From Marinobacter sp. EhC06 (GTDB taxonomy: Bacteria > Pseudomonadota > Gammaproteobacteria > Pseudomonadales > Oleiphilaceae), in the NCBI RefSeq assembly GCF_001650915.1, contig NZ_LXYO01000012.1:248001-312000 (forward strand): a stretch of 64,000 nt of DNA, given 5' to 3'. The notes under the pieces are model-generated. The model worked only from the letters and a program-made list of their open reading frames with translations, searched no databases and was not told where the DNA came from. A program made the translations under genes and the position numbers. Shown here piece by piece: positions 47,920 to 56,683 of this stretch (the first letter of the stretch is position 1; each line of letters begins with the position of its first letter).

Positions 47920-48588
47920 TCAATGCAGCCCCATAAGTTTGTCGGCAACCTCAACCAGAGTGCTGCCAGTCACATCGGCGGGGATGAACACATCGCCGGG
48001 CTCGCATTCAAGGCGATCACACCAGCCCGCCTGGGCCCCGGCTTTCTTGGCGCCGTGGCAGTCCCAGGCATGCACCGCAACCAGTGCCAGGCGCTCAATC
48101 GGGATACCAAGGCGCTTGGCGGCGTGGCGGTAGATATCCGGATGAGGCTTCCAGACACCGGCGTCCTGGGCGGTGATCACGTGGTCAACAAACCCGGAAA
48201 GCCCTGCCCCTTCCAGAAAGTCTCGGGTTTTTTCAGGGCTGTTGACGGTAAGGCAGCCAACGGATGCGCCCGCCTCCGAGATTTTCTTCAGCGCCGGAGC
48301 GGTATCATCAAAGGTAGGCAGCGTGGAGAACCCCTCAACCACATACTCAATATCACGCTCATTGAGCGTGTATTTGGTTTCCGTGCGGAGGGATTCCCGT
48401 GCGAGAGGTTCGAACGGTGCCGAGTCGCCGGCGAGGGTCAGTGCCATGGCATCGCGCTGGAAGCGCAGGAACCAGGGCTGCAGGGTGGTCGCTGGCTGGC
48501 CCACCTCTTCAAGCCGTGCCGCCAGCGGATCCAGATCGATCAATGTCTCGAGGACATCGAATAAAACGACGTTCGGTCGGTCAGCCAT
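47920..48588 (-). CDS. Haloacid dehalogenase type II-like hydrolase
   Basis: A 222-residue HAD hydrolase. The nucleophile Asp is in LFDVLETLIDLD. Motif II Ser/Asn is CLTVNSPEK, the Lys is WKPHPDIYRHAAKRLG and motif IV is AVHAWDCHGAKKAGA. This fits the L-2-haloacid dehalogenase subgroup. Real substrate unknown; many members are not dehalogenases. The ATG at 48588 has GGGAGG 6 bases upstream, so the longer frame to 48618 is rejected. Confidence 0.83.
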   Translation of the reverse strand: MADRPNVVLFDVLETLIDLDPLAARLEEVGQPATTLQPWFLRFQRDAMALTLAGDSAPFEPLARESLRTETKYTLNERDIEYVVEGFSTLPTFDDTAPALKKISEAGASVGCLTVNSPEKTRDFLEGAGLSGFVDHVITAQDAGVWKPHPDIYRHAAKRLGIPIERLALVAVHAWDCHGAKKAGAQAGWCDRLECEPGDVFIPADVTGSTLVEVADKLMGLH

Positions 48589-48661
48589 AACCAGCCTCCC
48601 TATGCCGTGTGCGTTCACAGGAAGTGTAGTTCAGGTTATGGCTATATGCTGACCTGCTACA

Positions 48662-49597
48662 TCATTCGGCGGTCTTTGAATGGGCCAACCCGTAATCGAT
48701 CGCCGCACACACCGCAGCAGCCTGCGCGGCATTGCATTGCTCGGGGGTTACACTAGGGCTATCGGGGTAAACCTCGGTGGTGGTCCGGTAGGGCGCTCTC
48801 GTAATACCGGCGCAAAGGCCCCACTGCGTGAGCGGATACGCGATCACGCCCCGGGCGACCACGGGGGACCCGAAGATCTCGCCGCTGTCATCGGCCGGCG
48901 CAATATGCGTCACCTGCTCCACCGCCCTGATCAATGCCTGCTGGAATTCAGGCTGTGGATTCTCGCTGTCGTCGACCACATAAAAGCCATCGGGAATCCC
49001 GGCCGGCTCGAACGGCTTGCCGTCACGGGCAGCCAGCGCCGGGCGAAACTCCGATTCGTCGGTATCGGTGGTCTCGTGCAGGTCGATATGAATCAGGGCA
49101 CTATCACGAACAGGCGCTACCAATCGCATAAGTGCAGCTGACTCCTCCGCCCGACTGCCCTCGTGGAATGAACGGTTGGGATCAATCGCATTATAGTTCC
49201 AGCGATGAATGCGCTCATACGCCCAGGGACTGACACAGGGCGCAACCAGCAAGTTCACGCGGCCGGCGTAATCCGCTGCGTGCTTATCCAGGAACTGCAG
49301 CGCGCCATGCACACCACTGGTTTCATAGCCGTGAACCCCGCCGGTTATCAGCACCACCGGCAGATCGTTATTCCAGTCGCGGCTGCGAATCGCCATCAGC
49401 GGATAGTAATCCGGGCCGTAATCCAGAGCGCCGTACTCTTCCACATCAAAGCGCGAGCGCAGGCCCTCGATCACACTCAACACCGCCGCCTCGTAACTGC
49501 GCTGACGAGTCTGCCGTGACAACCACTCGGCGAGTTCCGCATCGCCCCAGGGAGTGCCGGGGGTGCCGATTGGATAGGGTGTTGAAACTGTGTTCAT
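48662..49597 (-). CDS. M14-family metallocarboxypeptidase-like protein
   Basis: A 311-residue zinc hydrolase. The HxxE zinc motif is [10 protein letters not shown] (about residue 91), the third ligand is in [14 protein letters not shown] and substrate Arg/Asn residues are in [11 protein letters not shown]. It resembles the succinylglutamate desuccinylase/aspartoacylase branch as well as carboxypeptidases. No signal peptide, so intracellular. Its start overlaps the stop of the serine hydrolase gene by 4 bases, so the two are likely co-translated, perhaps acting on one peptide substrate. Confidence 0.78.
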   Translation of the reverse strand: MNTVSTPYPIGTPGTPWGDAELAEWLSRQTRQRSYEAAVLSVIEGLRSRFDVEEYGALDYGPDYYPLMAIRSRDWNNDLPVVLITGGVHGYETSGVHGALQFLDKHAADYAGRVNLLVAPCVSPWAYERIHRWNYNAIDPNRSFHEGSRAEESAALMRLVAPVRDSALIHIDLHETTDTDESEFRPALAARDGKPFEPAGIPDGFYVVDDSENPQPEFQQALIRAVEQVTHIAPADDSGEIFGSPVVARGVIAYPLTQWGLCAGITRAPYRTTTEVYPDSPSVTPEQCNAAQAAAVCAAIDYGLAHSKTAE

Positions 49598-50808
49598 AGC
49601 AGCGCTCCGTTAACGATCGCCCGTAACTCCTGACGGATGGGGTATGTTGATGAGGGAATCAGTTGCGTCAAGAAGATCATCACCAGTTCCTCCACGGGAT
49701 CGACGAAAAAGTTGGTGCTCGCAAGGCCACCCCAACCGTACTCACCGACCGATCCGTTGGTCTGGGATTTGGCGACGTCGGTTTTTACCGAAAAGCCCAG
49801 ACCAAAGCCAGTCCCGGCATAAGGTGTCTCGCTGAATGCACCGACAGACAGGCCCGGTAGGTCCTGATTGTAAGGCAGGTGGTTACGACACATGAATTCC
49901 AGAGTTTTTCGACCAATAATCCGCCGCCCCCGGAACTCGCCACCCTGACACAACGCCTGGGCGAAGTGGAAATAATCGTCAATGGTGGAAACCAGCCCGC
50001 CGCCGCCGGACACGAACTGAGGCTTGCGCCGGAAGGGAGACGTCTCGGGGTCATCCTGGAGCGTGAACTGATCTCCAGCCTGGTACTGATAGCAGGCAGC
50101 GAAGCGGTCAAGCTGATCATCCCGAACATGGAAGCCGGTGTCAGGCATATCCAGAGGCTCAAAAATATGCTCCCGCAGATACTCATCAAACGGCTTACCC
50201 GACAGCAACTGCACCAGATACCCCAGCACATCCGTGCTGACCGAATAATTCCAGGCAGTGCCCGGGGAAAACTCCAGCGGCAGCTCTGCCAGGTGATCGA
50301 CCAGGGCTTCCAGCGTCATACTCCGGCTGCCATCCAGCTTAAGCTCGCGGTAGGCAGCGTCAACGTTGGTGCGCTGCATAAATCCGTAAGTCAGGCCTGA
50401 CATATGCGTGAACAGGTCGCGAATTGTCAGGGTACTGGATGCAGGCGTGGTCAGGAAGTTGGGGTAAACACCGCTTTTATAAATCCGCCGGGTTTTCCAG
50501 GCAGGAATATACTTGTGTACGGGATCATCCAGTAAAAACCGCCCCTGCTCATAAAGCTGCATCATGGCGATAGATGTGATCGGCTTGGTCATGGAATAGA
50601 TGCGGAACACCGTATCCTGGCGGACCGGCTTGTTGCGTTCCACGTCCATCAGCCCCTGGGCTTTCACATAGGCAATTTCCCCTTGCCGGGCGACCAGTGT
50701 CAGCGCGCCGGGTAACTTACCGGGCTGGATGTAGCAACGGTCAAGGTGGCTTTCAATGTTTGAAAGATGATCCGTAGACAGGCCAGCAACCTGAGTGTGT
50801 TCCGTCAT
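49594..50808 (-). CDS. Beta-lactamase-like serine hydrolase (class C/esterase family)
   Basis: A 404-residue protein of the penicillin-binding/class C beta-lactamase fold. The nucleophile is in [14 protein letters not shown] (SxxK, about residue 73) and the YxN-like Tyr in [13 protein letters not shown]. No signal peptide is seen, so it is more likely a cytoplasmic esterase or peptidase than a beta-lactamase. First of a two-gene unit with the M14 peptidase. Confidence 0.82.
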   Translation of the reverse strand: MTEHTQVAGLSTDHLSNIESHLDRCYIQPGKLPGALTLVARQGEIAYVKAQGLMDVERNKPVRQDTVFRIYSMTKPITSIAMMQLYEQGRFLLDDPVHKYIPAWKTRRIYKSGVYPNFLTTPASSTLTIRDLFTHMSGLTYGFMQRTNVDAAYRELKLDGSRSMTLEALVDHLAELPLEFSPGTAWNYSVSTDVLGYLVQLLSGKPFDEYLREHIFEPLDMPDTGFHVRDDQLDRFAACYQYQAGDQFTLQDDPETSPFRRKPQFVSGGGGLVSTIDDYFHFAQALCQGGEFRGRRIIGRKTLEFMCRNHLPYNQDLPGLSVGAFSETPYAGTGFGLGFSVKTDVAKSQTNGSVGEYGWGGLASTNFFVDPVEELVMIFLTQLIPSSTYPIRQELRAIVNGALL

Positions 50809-50852
50809 AGAGGGGGCACCTACTTGCGGGTTTTCGGATTTATGCGACCAGC

Positions 50853-51254
50853 TTACTCTGGCAGGCCCTCGAACTCTGGCACGTCGCCAAAGTCGCCATC
50901 CCAGGGTGCTTTACTGGCTGTGAAAATGTGGGCTGTGGGTACCATGGAGATTCCGGTGTCCAAACAGCCCGCCGGAACGACGAGAACACCTTCAAGCGGA
51001 CTGCTCGGCAATGCTGACCCGCACAACTTACAAAAGCTCCTGTTGTGACGAGTGCCAGAGAGCGTAAAGGAAGTCACAGCGCCTTCACCGGACAACCAGG
51101 TCAATTCAGCGGACTGCGAGAACAAATTTGCCGCATGAGCAGATCCGGTATCTTTTTGGCAGTGTTGGCAATGACACAGATAAAAACTGTCAAAACTGCC
51201 TTGTACCTCAAATTTCACAGTGCCACACAGGCAGGAACCAGAATGAACAGTCAT
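50853..51254 (-). CDS. GFA-family (glutathione-dependent formaldehyde-activating-like) protein
   Basis: A 133-residue zinc protein of the GFA/CENP-V fold. The Cys ligands are in [24 protein letters not shown] and FCKLCGSAL. Spontaneous S-hydroxymethylglutathione formation is debated for the family, so the reaction is uncertain. It lies just left of the cassette array, but I see no attC beside it. Confidence 0.87.
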   Translation of the reverse strand: MTVHSGSCLCGTVKFEVQGSFDSFYLCHCQHCQKDTGSAHAANLFSQSAELTWLSGEGAVTSFTLSGTRHNRSFCKLCGSALPSSPLEGVLVVPAGCLDTGISMVPTAHIFTASKAPWDGDFGDVPEFEGLPE

Positions 51255-51319
51255 CGGTTTTTCTCTATCGCCTCTTACTGAGACACCTGAAACATCGCGA
51301 ACAGGCAGCCCGGCAGTGA

Positions 51320-51646
51320 TTATTGTTTACGTGATCTTAGTGCTGCACCGTAGGCCATTGTCGCCCAATGACGCATTTCTGATGGGTCTTCCAGCGCCTC
51401 TTCGGGTGCCAGGTAGTATGACATTCCCACCATTCTCTGCCCCTTCGGATACATGAACTGTAATAACCCACGTTCTTCGAAACAGCTGACGGACTCCGAG
51501 TCTACTTTCAGGTAGAGCATGTCGTCGGCGACAAGGCCTATCATCACATCATCGTGGTAGATGCCGTAGCCACCAAACATCTTTCTGGCGCGAATTTCAC
51601 CGAATTCGGAAAAAGTTTCTTTTAGGTATTCGATGTATTCACTCAC
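51320..51646 (-). CDS. TfoX N-terminal domain protein
   Basis: A 108-residue protein with the TfoX/Sxy N-terminal domain (ARKMFGGYGIYHDDVMIGLV, then DMLYLKVD). Full TfoX activates competence genes, but short single-domain members like this have no established role. No attC is present on either side. Confidence 0.85.
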   Translation of the reverse strand: MSEYIEYLKETFSEFGEIRARKMFGGYGIYHDDVMIGLVADDMLYLKVDSESVSCFEERGLLQFMYPKGQRMVGMSYYLAPEEALEDPSEMRHWATMAYGAALRSRKQ

Positions 51647-51718
51647 TCTTCAGCACTCGCATATCTAAAAGCCTGTTGTGCGGCAGGGCATCCAACCATT
51701 GAACAAGAGGAATTTCGA

Positions 51719-51799
51719 ATGCCTTATGTCAATATCAAGGTCACCGACGACAACTGGGGCGTCAAAGGGGAAACTGTCACCGAACTGCGAAAGCGATAA
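51719..51799 (+). pseudogene. 4-oxalocrotonate tautomerase-like N-terminal fragment
   Basis: ATG followed by 25 codons beginning MPYVNIKVTDD, the N-terminal strand of the tautomerase family with the catalytic Pro at position 2. It then diverges and stops after 26 residues where the family needs about 60-75. GAGG lies 9 bases upstream. It ends 90 bases before the first attC, so the break may mark the array's insertion edge. The rest of 51647-51951 shows no gene. Confidence 0.6.
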
Positions 51800-51888
51800 C
51801 CAACTAACAGGGGAGCAGAACTCACGGGCGCCTACCAATAATCGCCAAAACAGTTTCAGGGGGCTTTCTGCTACGGAAAGTCTCCTTG

Positions 51889-51956
51889 ATTTAACGCTTG
51901 GCTTTGCTATGTAGCGAAGCGGAGACAAAGGCATCCGAGTGCCGCGACTGTTTAGC
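51889..51956 (-). other. attC site 1 (last cassette)
   Basis: Cores GCTAAAC (51950-51956, containing the toxin stop) and GTTAAAT (51889-51895). It marks the left end of the array. Confidence 0.75.
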
Positions 51957-52254
51957 TGTTCCCAAGCATGTACGCCCGAAGCTGTCGCTCCTCTCGCATG
52001 ACATAGAGAATGAGAACTCGCTTATCATCCTCACGATAAAAAATGCGACACGGTGGAACCACTACCTCCCTGTATACTGATTTAGGAAGTTCTGGAGGAA
52101 TCCGTCCGGATTGGGGAAAATCTTCCAAACGCTCGGTCTTATCGAAAACCTCCTGGACCAGGTGACTTGCGGCTGCAGGATTATCCAGAGCAATGTACTC
52201 GGCGATGGCCTCCAACTCTTGAATGGCGGGCTCCGTCCAGATTACTTCAGCCAT
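51952..52254 (-). CDS. ParE/RelE-type toxin
   Basis: A 100-residue toxin of the RelE/ParE superfamily: WTEPAIQELEAIAEYIALDN at the start, then FPQSGRIPPEL and VPPCRIFYREDDKRVLIL. Members inhibit gyrase (ParE) or cut mRNA (RelE); which applies here is unclear, though the AEYIALDNPAAA pattern favours ParE. It overlaps the antitoxin gene by 13 bases. Toxin-antitoxin pairs are common in cassette arrays, where they may stabilise the array. Confidence 0.88.
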   Translation of the reverse strand: MAEVIWTEPAIQELEAIAEYIALDNPAAASHLVQEVFDKTERLEDFPQSGRIPPELPKSVYREVVVPPCRIFYREDDKRVLILYVMREERQLRAYMLGNS

Positions 52255-52499
52255 TTACTCATTTTCTCCCTGGCCTCACTCTGGCTGTACGTTCTTCCCT
52301 CAAGTACAGCACGCTCTCCCCGTGAGAGCCCCTCAAGCAGCTCAAGTCGACGCTGCATAAACTCATAATCCTGCACATCAACAAGGTATGCGGATGGCTG
52401 ACCATGCTCCGTGATCAGTATCGGCTCCTTAGACAAGTGCAAATCTGCAAGAATCTTTGTGGCTTGGCGCTTGAGGTTCGTAACAAGCTCAACTTTCAT
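52242..52499 (-). CDS. Phd/YefM-type antitoxin
   Basis: An 85-residue antitoxin: VELVTNLKRQATKILADL then ILITEHGQPSAYLVDVQDYE, the DNA-binding fold of the Phd/YefM family, and a charged C-terminal tail that would bind the toxin. It precedes and overlaps the toxin gene, as expected. It carries its own likely promoter, because TATAGTGATACTATAG-like palindromic sequence (about 52521-52539) lies upstream. Confidence 0.87.
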   Translation of the reverse strand: MKVELVTNLKRQATKILADLHLSKEPILITEHGQPSAYLVDVQDYEFMQRRLELLEGLSRGERAVLEGRTYSQSEAREKMSKWLK

Positions 52500-52562
52500 G
52501 GGCTCACCCTGATCTAAATTTATAGTGATACTATAGTATCACTTAGCGGGTAAGGCAATCAC

Positions 52563-52621
52563 AGCTAACGCGAAAACGAAGCGGCGCGTCTCACGCGTCC
52601 GCCTTACGTGACTTGCTATGG
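52563..52621 (-). other. attC site 2 (degenerate core)
   Basis: Cores CCATAGC (52615-52621, deviating from CATAAC and containing the TAG stop) and GTTAGCT (52563-52569), with GCGGCGCGT...ACGCGTCCGC pairing between. The altered core may reduce recombination. Confidence 0.6.
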
Positions 52622-52837
52622 GCCAGGAGCACAACACCCTGCCCCTTGCTGAATTGGCGGGCACGGTACTGTGCCGTATGAACAAAAGACACAGCAGTCG
52701 CCATGCTTGGGCTTCAGTAAAACATGGCACGACTCACACTCGTAAAAATACTGGCATGAGTCGGTAGGCATGGTTTCCGTTTTCTGATGGCCACAGTTTG
52801 GACATTTGATCGTTGATTCCAAAATCATATCTACCAT
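52616..52837 (-). CDS. GDCCVxC-domain small cysteine-rich protein
   Basis: A 73-residue protein with a zinc-ribbon-like first half (CPNCGHQKTETMPTDSCQYFY with ECESCHVLLKP) and the eponymous GDCCVFCSYGTVPCPPIQ. The GDCCVxC family, sometimes selenocysteine-containing elsewhere, is found near mercury and metal resistance genes, but its role is not established. Here all positions are Cys. GGGAGG lies 8 bases before this ATG and only 2 before the upstream ATG (52843), so the inner start is preferred. Confidence 0.83.
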   Translation of the reverse strand: MVDMILESTIKCPNCGHQKTETMPTDSCQYFYECESCHVLLKPKHGDCCVFCSYGTVPCPPIQQGAGCCAPGP

Positions 52838-52911
52838 AGCCATGCCCTCCCGAAAGGTATGGATTAGCCTAACCTACATTGGACTAGGCTGTGCACAGAA
52901 ATCGACCAGGC

Positions 52912-52984
52912 CTATAACGCTTGCCATCAACGATGACATAACGGCACCGGAGGTTTTGGCATTCGGTGCATAGCCTGGTTATGC
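52912..52984 (-). other. attC site 3
   Basis: Cores GCATAAC (52978-52984, containing the TAA stop of the next gene) and GTTATAG (52912-52918). The inner arms around CACCGAATGCC and GGCACCGG pair imperfectly. Confidence 0.75.
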
Positions 52985-53446
52985 GCTCTCACGGATAGCA
53001 CGGATATCTTCGATATCCACCCGACGTGAGAGCGCGCTCTTATACTGGACCAAGTCGTCCTTCAACATTAAGGGAAGCTCAAGGCCCAGCAAATGCACGG
53101 TCGCATATCGAGAAAAATCTATGCTAAGCGGAACCCAGGTTTCGCTTCCGGCATCGTATATTCTTGGACCATCAGCGCTACCTACCTCCACTTTGATGCC
53201 TTCATACTTGAACTGGACATAGGTTAGATCCCAGCCTTCCTCCTGTCGGTGAGCGGCAGCTTTAGATACAAACTCCTGGCCAGCCTGAACCACTGAAGAA
53301 AAGTATTCACCAGGAACGAATAGGTCGATGTCATTCAGATCGCGCTCAGAGCCATATCCCTTTGCTGCGAGTCCGCCACAGATCAGAAAGGGAATATTCC
53401 TATCCCTCAATAACCTCACAATCCATTGGGATGCCAAATGATGCAC
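52979..53446 (-). CDS. Nucleotidyltransferase-fold protein
   Basis: A 155-residue protein. LICGGLAAKGYGSERDLNDIDLF (in parts) matches the GG...R...DxD active-site region of nucleotidyltransferase-fold proteins, and KVEVGSADG could carry the third acidic residue. Similar domains occur in MNT/AbiEii toxins and in aminoglycoside-modifying enzymes, so the role is open. Its stop is inside attC site 3. Only 5 bases separate its start from the stop of the upstream DUF4239 gene, with no attC between. Confidence 0.7.
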   Translation of the reverse strand: MHHLASQWIVRLLRDRNIPFLICGGLAAKGYGSERDLNDIDLFVPGEYFSSVVQAGQEFVSKAAAHRQEEGWDLTYVQFKYEGIKVEVGSADGPRIYDAGSETWVPLSIDFSRYATVHLLGLELPLMLKDDLVQYKSALSRRVDIEDIRAIRESA

Positions 53447-53451
53447 GCCAG

Positions 53452-54255
53452 CTACCCGGGTGGATTCGCTGGCGGAAGTGCTCCGACCTGCTCCTGCAGA
53501 TCGATGAGCGGCTGCTGGCTCACCTTTAGGAATCCGTCGCGCGGTCGATCGAGATCGACCACGAGGGTGATAACCGCACCAAGGAGGGCAATCAACACGA
53601 TGGTAGTGAGGGGGCTGCGCCGCTGGATCAAGCCTACGTTGTAGCCCACCATCCCCAGCGCCAGCATCGAGCCGCAGAAGAGGAGGAGGATGACCGTTTC
53701 GGGTACGCGTGCGTAGATGCCCGCCGTTACCCGCGTCTCGTTCAGGTCGATCGTCTCGTTCAGTGAGTCAATGAACAGGGCCAGGACGTCAGATTCGGGT
53801 GTGGCGCGGGCCAACTCCTCGGCAACTGACCAGAGCTTCTCCTGGAGCTCGACCGATCGAGCTATTCTCGCTCGGACTTCTGCGAGATCGTCGGTCGCGA
53901 TGCGCAGGGGAACGTACTCACGGAGCAGATGCCGGATCTCACTCGAGGCCGGCTCTGGCAGGTAGCCGGCCCTGAGGTAAGTGGTACCAATGGAATTCGC
54001 CTCGGCCAGCACGAGCCCGCGGCGCGTGTCGAAGCGATCGGATGCCATCCCCATCGCGACCGCGAGCAGGAACGCCATAAGGGCCAGGAGCGAGCCCACG
54101 ATCATGCCCGTGGGGCCCTCCTTCTCGTCATGCGTGCGCTCCTGCCACCAATATCCGTAGCGGTAACCAACCTCGATAACGGTCAGCGCGAAGATAGCGA
54201 ACGCTACGAAGACGCCACCGATCGGCAGTGAATCAAGTACTTGCTGGAAACTCAC
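53452..54255 (-). CDS. DUF4239-like membrane protein
   Basis: A 267-residue membrane protein: two N-terminal helices (GGVFVAFAIFALTVIEVGY, MIVGSLLALMAFLLAVAMG), a helical middle and two C-terminal helices (VILLLFCGSMLALGMVGYN, LIALLGAVITLVVDLDRPR). The terminal LDRPRDGFLKVSQQPL is typical of DUF4239 (bestrophin-like). Function unknown. The gene is clearly richer in G+C than its neighbours and looks chromosomal, suggesting recent capture from another genome. Confidence 0.8.
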   Translation of the reverse strand: MSFQQVLDSLPIGGVFVAFAIFALTVIEVGYRYGYWWQERTHDEKEGPTGMIVGSLLALMAFLLAVAMGMASDRFDTRRGLVLAEANSIGTTYLRAGYLPEPASSEIRHLLREYVPLRIATDDLAEVRARIARSVELQEKLWSVAEELARATPESDVLALFIDSLNETIDLNETRVTAGIYARVPETVILLLFCGSMLALGMVGYNVGLIQRRSPLTTIVLIALLGAVITLVVDLDRPRDGFLKVSQQPLIDLQEQVGALPPANPPG

Positions 54256-54342
54256 CTTCCCTCACGCTTCGGTAGTAGGCGGGTTCGCGAGATGTCGCGA
54301 ATAGCCGTTTTATCTGGCATAGGATAGTCCTTGTGTCATGCC

Positions 54343-54427
54343 GCCCAACGCTTGCATAAGGGGCGCCCGACTACGGCGTCCGGTGGAGGCCCTTCGGGCC
54401 GGAACAGACTTAATGCACTTGTTACAA
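54343..54427 (-). other. attC site 4
   Basis: Cores TTGTAAC (54421-54427) and a perfect GTTGGGC (54343-54349). The inner body has the AACAAGTGC...TTAAG pattern of many classical 59-base elements and a strong GGCCCGAAGGGCC hairpin. Confidence 0.85.
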
Positions 54428-54429
54428 GC

Positions 54430-54735
54430 TCACTCAAAAACCCGTCTCATAAAACTGCGCTTACAGCTTAGTACACAACGAGTTTCTTCGGCATATCGGA
54501 AGGCGGCTAGGCAATCCGAGTCTTTGAACGAGGCCTCACGATACTTTTCATAGGCTGCCAGCGACTCGAACGTGAATAACGCGATAGCTATATTGTTTGC
54601 GCCCTCGGAGGGCAAGAAATACCCATGATGCTGACCGCCGAATTTCTGGACCAAAGGTATCCACATTTTCGAGTAGCGCTCGAACTCGGCGGTTTTGTAG
54701 GGATCTATGACGTACTTCAGATAGCAGGTAACCAC
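54430..54735 (-). CDS. NIPSNAP-family protein
   Basis: A 101-residue dimeric alpha-beta barrel-type protein: VTCYLKYVIDPYKTAEFERY, then WIPLVQKFGGQHHGYFLPSEG and the later FESLAAYEKYR, which is the NIPSNAP pattern. Bacterial members lack an assigned reaction. The gene and attC site 4 form one complete cassette. Confidence 0.85.
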   Translation of the reverse strand: MVTCYLKYVIDPYKTAEFERYSKMWIPLVQKFGGQHHGYFLPSEGANNIAIALFTFESLAAYEKYREASFKDSDCLAAFRYAEETRCVLSCKRSFMRRVFE

Positions 54736-54757
54736 TTGAACTCCCTTTCAGTTGGCC

Positions 54758-54842
54758 TGGTAACGCCAATATTCAGCGGCGGCTGAAAGCCGTCTGGTGG
54801 GCGGCCATCAGGCCGGCCACGAACTTGATTGACTGGTTAAGC
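54758..54842 (-). other. attC site 5
   Basis: Cores GCTTAAC (54836-54842) and GTTACCA (54758-54764), with AATCAAGTTCGTGGCCGGCC-type inner arms. Confidence 0.85.
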
Positions 54843-54847
54843 AGCAC

Positions 54848-55459
54848 TTAGGTCAGCTTGCCCGATTGGGCCCAATGTTCCTCAGTCAATATAACGATAG
54901 GCACACCGCTATCTCTATACTCAACCGCCTTCTCAATTTTTCGACCGAATGTCTCGTGAGCCCAACTGTCCGTCACATAAGTTCCGAGAACAAGATAGTT
55001 GAGATTTTTGTTAACGGTTTTCGAGATAGCTCCTCCGAGAGCCTCGGTTGCTTCATGGCATTGCTTGCGAGTCCCGAATGCGCAGGTTCCGGTGAACAAA
55101 AAAGATGCTCCCTCAAATCCTATTTCGGGAAGAGGCTCATTAATCGGAAGTGAAGAGGTTTTCGCTAATTCACCGATCTCAGCCGAATCACCAGAAATTT
55201 TGCGAAGTATTCCCAATAGCTCCTCTGACTCTTCTTTGTCGAGCACACCGTCCTCGAGCATAGCGGAGACTTTCTGGAGTAGATTGATAATTACCGGATT
55301 ATCACTGGATTGACGATTTTGAATCAGCCAGCTCATCAGAAACTCGGCTTCGGCTTGATTTACAGTTCCGTCAGCCAAAACCCCTTTGCTCAAACCTATG
55401 AGCGTATCGATTTGACGGTCTTGGATGTTCTTTCTATTGAATTTCACAAAAACGTCCAT
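54848..55459 (-). CDS. BRCT-domain protein with TerB-like N-terminus
   Basis: A 203-residue protein. The N-terminal 95 residues are helical with acidic turns (VLADGTVNQAEAEFLMSWL, MLEDGVLDKEESEELLGIL), resembling TerB/EF-hand-like repeats. The C-terminal half is a BRCT domain (GASFLFTGTCAFGTRKQCHE, then GGAISKTVNKNLNYLVLGTY) like that of DNA ligase A. A DNA-damage or nucleoid role is plausible, but none is known. The ATG at 55459 has AGGAGG 11 bases upstream; the frame extends back through the attC to 55555, which is not the start. Confidence 0.8.
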   Translation of the reverse strand: MDVFVKFNRKNIQDRQIDTLIGLSKGVLADGTVNQAEAEFLMSWLIQNRQSSDNPVIINLLQKVSAMLEDGVLDKEESEELLGILRKISGDSAEIGELAKTSSLPINEPLPEIGFEGASFLFTGTCAFGTRKQCHEATEALGGAISKTVNKNLNYLVLGTYVTDSWAHETFGRKIEKAVEYRDSGVPIVILTEEHWAQSGKLT

Positions 55460-55480
55460 GGTATAAATTTCCTCCTTGAT

Positions 55481-55559
55481 GCTTAACGCCTGCAGCAGGC
55501 GCGGTTTTGGCGTTGTGACGAAGGAGCAAAGACTAAACCGTCGCTCTGCCTGCACTTGA
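55481..55559 (-). other. attC site 6, left part, interrupted by the IS
   Basis: Core GTTAAGC (55481-55487) and most of the body are here. The other core, ACATAAC, with the stop of the next gene, is at 57146-57152 beyond the IS. Joining the parts gives a normal-sized attC. Confidence 0.75.
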
Positions 55560-55639
55560 TACTGATTGAGCCTTCTCCCCAGCCCAACGGTTGCCCGCTA
55601 AGCTGGAAGGCGACCAAGCTCTACAAGGGAGAAGACTCA

Positions 55640-56683
55640 ATGAACTTTTACCATAGCACCCACCGCCATTATTGTGGAATCGACCTGCACGCCCGCAGCC
55701 TGTATGTCTGCATCATCGACCAACAAGGCGAGGTGTTGCTGCACAAGGAAATCAAAGCCCGCCCGGAACCGCTACTGGCGCTGCTGGAACCCTTTCGCGA
55801 TGATCTCGTCGTGGGTGTCGAATGCATGCACTGCTGGTACTGGATATCAGACCTGTGCGAAGAACACGGCATCAACTTCATTCTGGGCCATGCGCTTTAC
55901 ATGAAGGCGATCCATGGCGGCAAAACCAAGAACGACCGTATTGATTCCTTCAAGATCGCCATGCTCATGCGCGGTGGTAATTTCCCGCTGGCTTACGTCT
56001 ATCCCAAGGAGATGCGGGCCACCCGCGATCTGTTGCGCCGCCGGACTCGCATTGTCCGTCATGGGGCCATGCTCAAGGCCCACGCGGTGAATACTCTGGG
56101 CCAGTACAATCTGCCACCCAGCAAAGCCAACCTCAACAACCCTGGCGGCCGGTCACAACTCACCGCTGCTTTTAGCGATCCAGACGTTCAACGCAACATC
56201 GACCTGGATCTGGCGATCGTCGATTGCTATCAGCACGAACTCAAAAAGCTTGAATGGCATCTGGAGAAGCAGGCCAAACAACACGACCCGGCGTCACTCA
56301 ACGTGCTGAAGACCATTCCCGGAGTCGGTCGCATTCTGGCGCTGACCATTCTCTACGAAGTTGGCGATATTCAACGCTTCGAATCCGTTCAGAAGTTCGC
56401 GTCCTACGCTCGCCTGGTGAAATGCAAAGCCGAATCCGCCCGCAAGATCTACGGCACCCAGGGCAACAAGATCGGCAATGCTCATTTGAAGTGGGCGTTC
56501 TCTGAAGCAGCCGTGTTGTTTATTCGCAACAACGACAAGGCCAAACGCTACGTTGAGAAGCTTCAGAGGCGGATGAACAAACCCAAAGCTCTGTCGGCTG
56601 TGGCCCACAAACTGGGACGTGCGGTGTACTTCATGCTCAAAGACAAAAGGGTGTTCGATGAACAACGGTTCCTGAAAGGTTAG
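55640..56683 (+). CDS. IS110/IS1111-group DEDD recombinase
   Basis: A 347-residue transposase. The N-terminal RuvC-like DEDD domain has YCGIDLHARSLY, VVGVECMHCWYW and KTKNDRIDSFKIAML. The C-terminal domain has the TIPGVGRILALTI helix-hairpin and the Ser-containing CKAESARKIYGTQGNKIGN. It appears intact. The start at 55640 has GGGAGAAG 5 bases upstream; the longer frame would run into the IS end. Oriented opposite to the cassettes. Confidence 0.92.
   Translation: MNFYHSTHRHYCGIDLHARSLYVCIIDQQGEVLLHKEIKARPEPLLALLEPFRDDLVVGVECMHCWYWISDLCEEHGINFILGHALYMKAIHGGKTKNDRIDSFKIAMLMRGGNFPLAYVYPKEMRATRDLLRRRTRIVRHGAMLKAHAVNTLGQYNLPPSKANLNNPGGRSQLTAAFSDPDVQRNIDLDLAIVDCYQHELKKLEWHLEKQAKQHDPASLNVLKTIPGVGRILALTILYEVGDIQRFESVQKFASYARLVKCKAESARKIYGTQGNKIGNAHLKWAFSEAAVLFIRNNDKAKRYVEKLQRRMNKPKALSAVAHKLGRAVYFMLKDKRVFDEQRFLKG

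Noticed and set aside
50853..51646. GFA and TfoX genes as further cassettes
   Set aside because: No attC-like cores lie between or beside them (51255-51319, 51647-51888), so they are treated as chromosomal flank.
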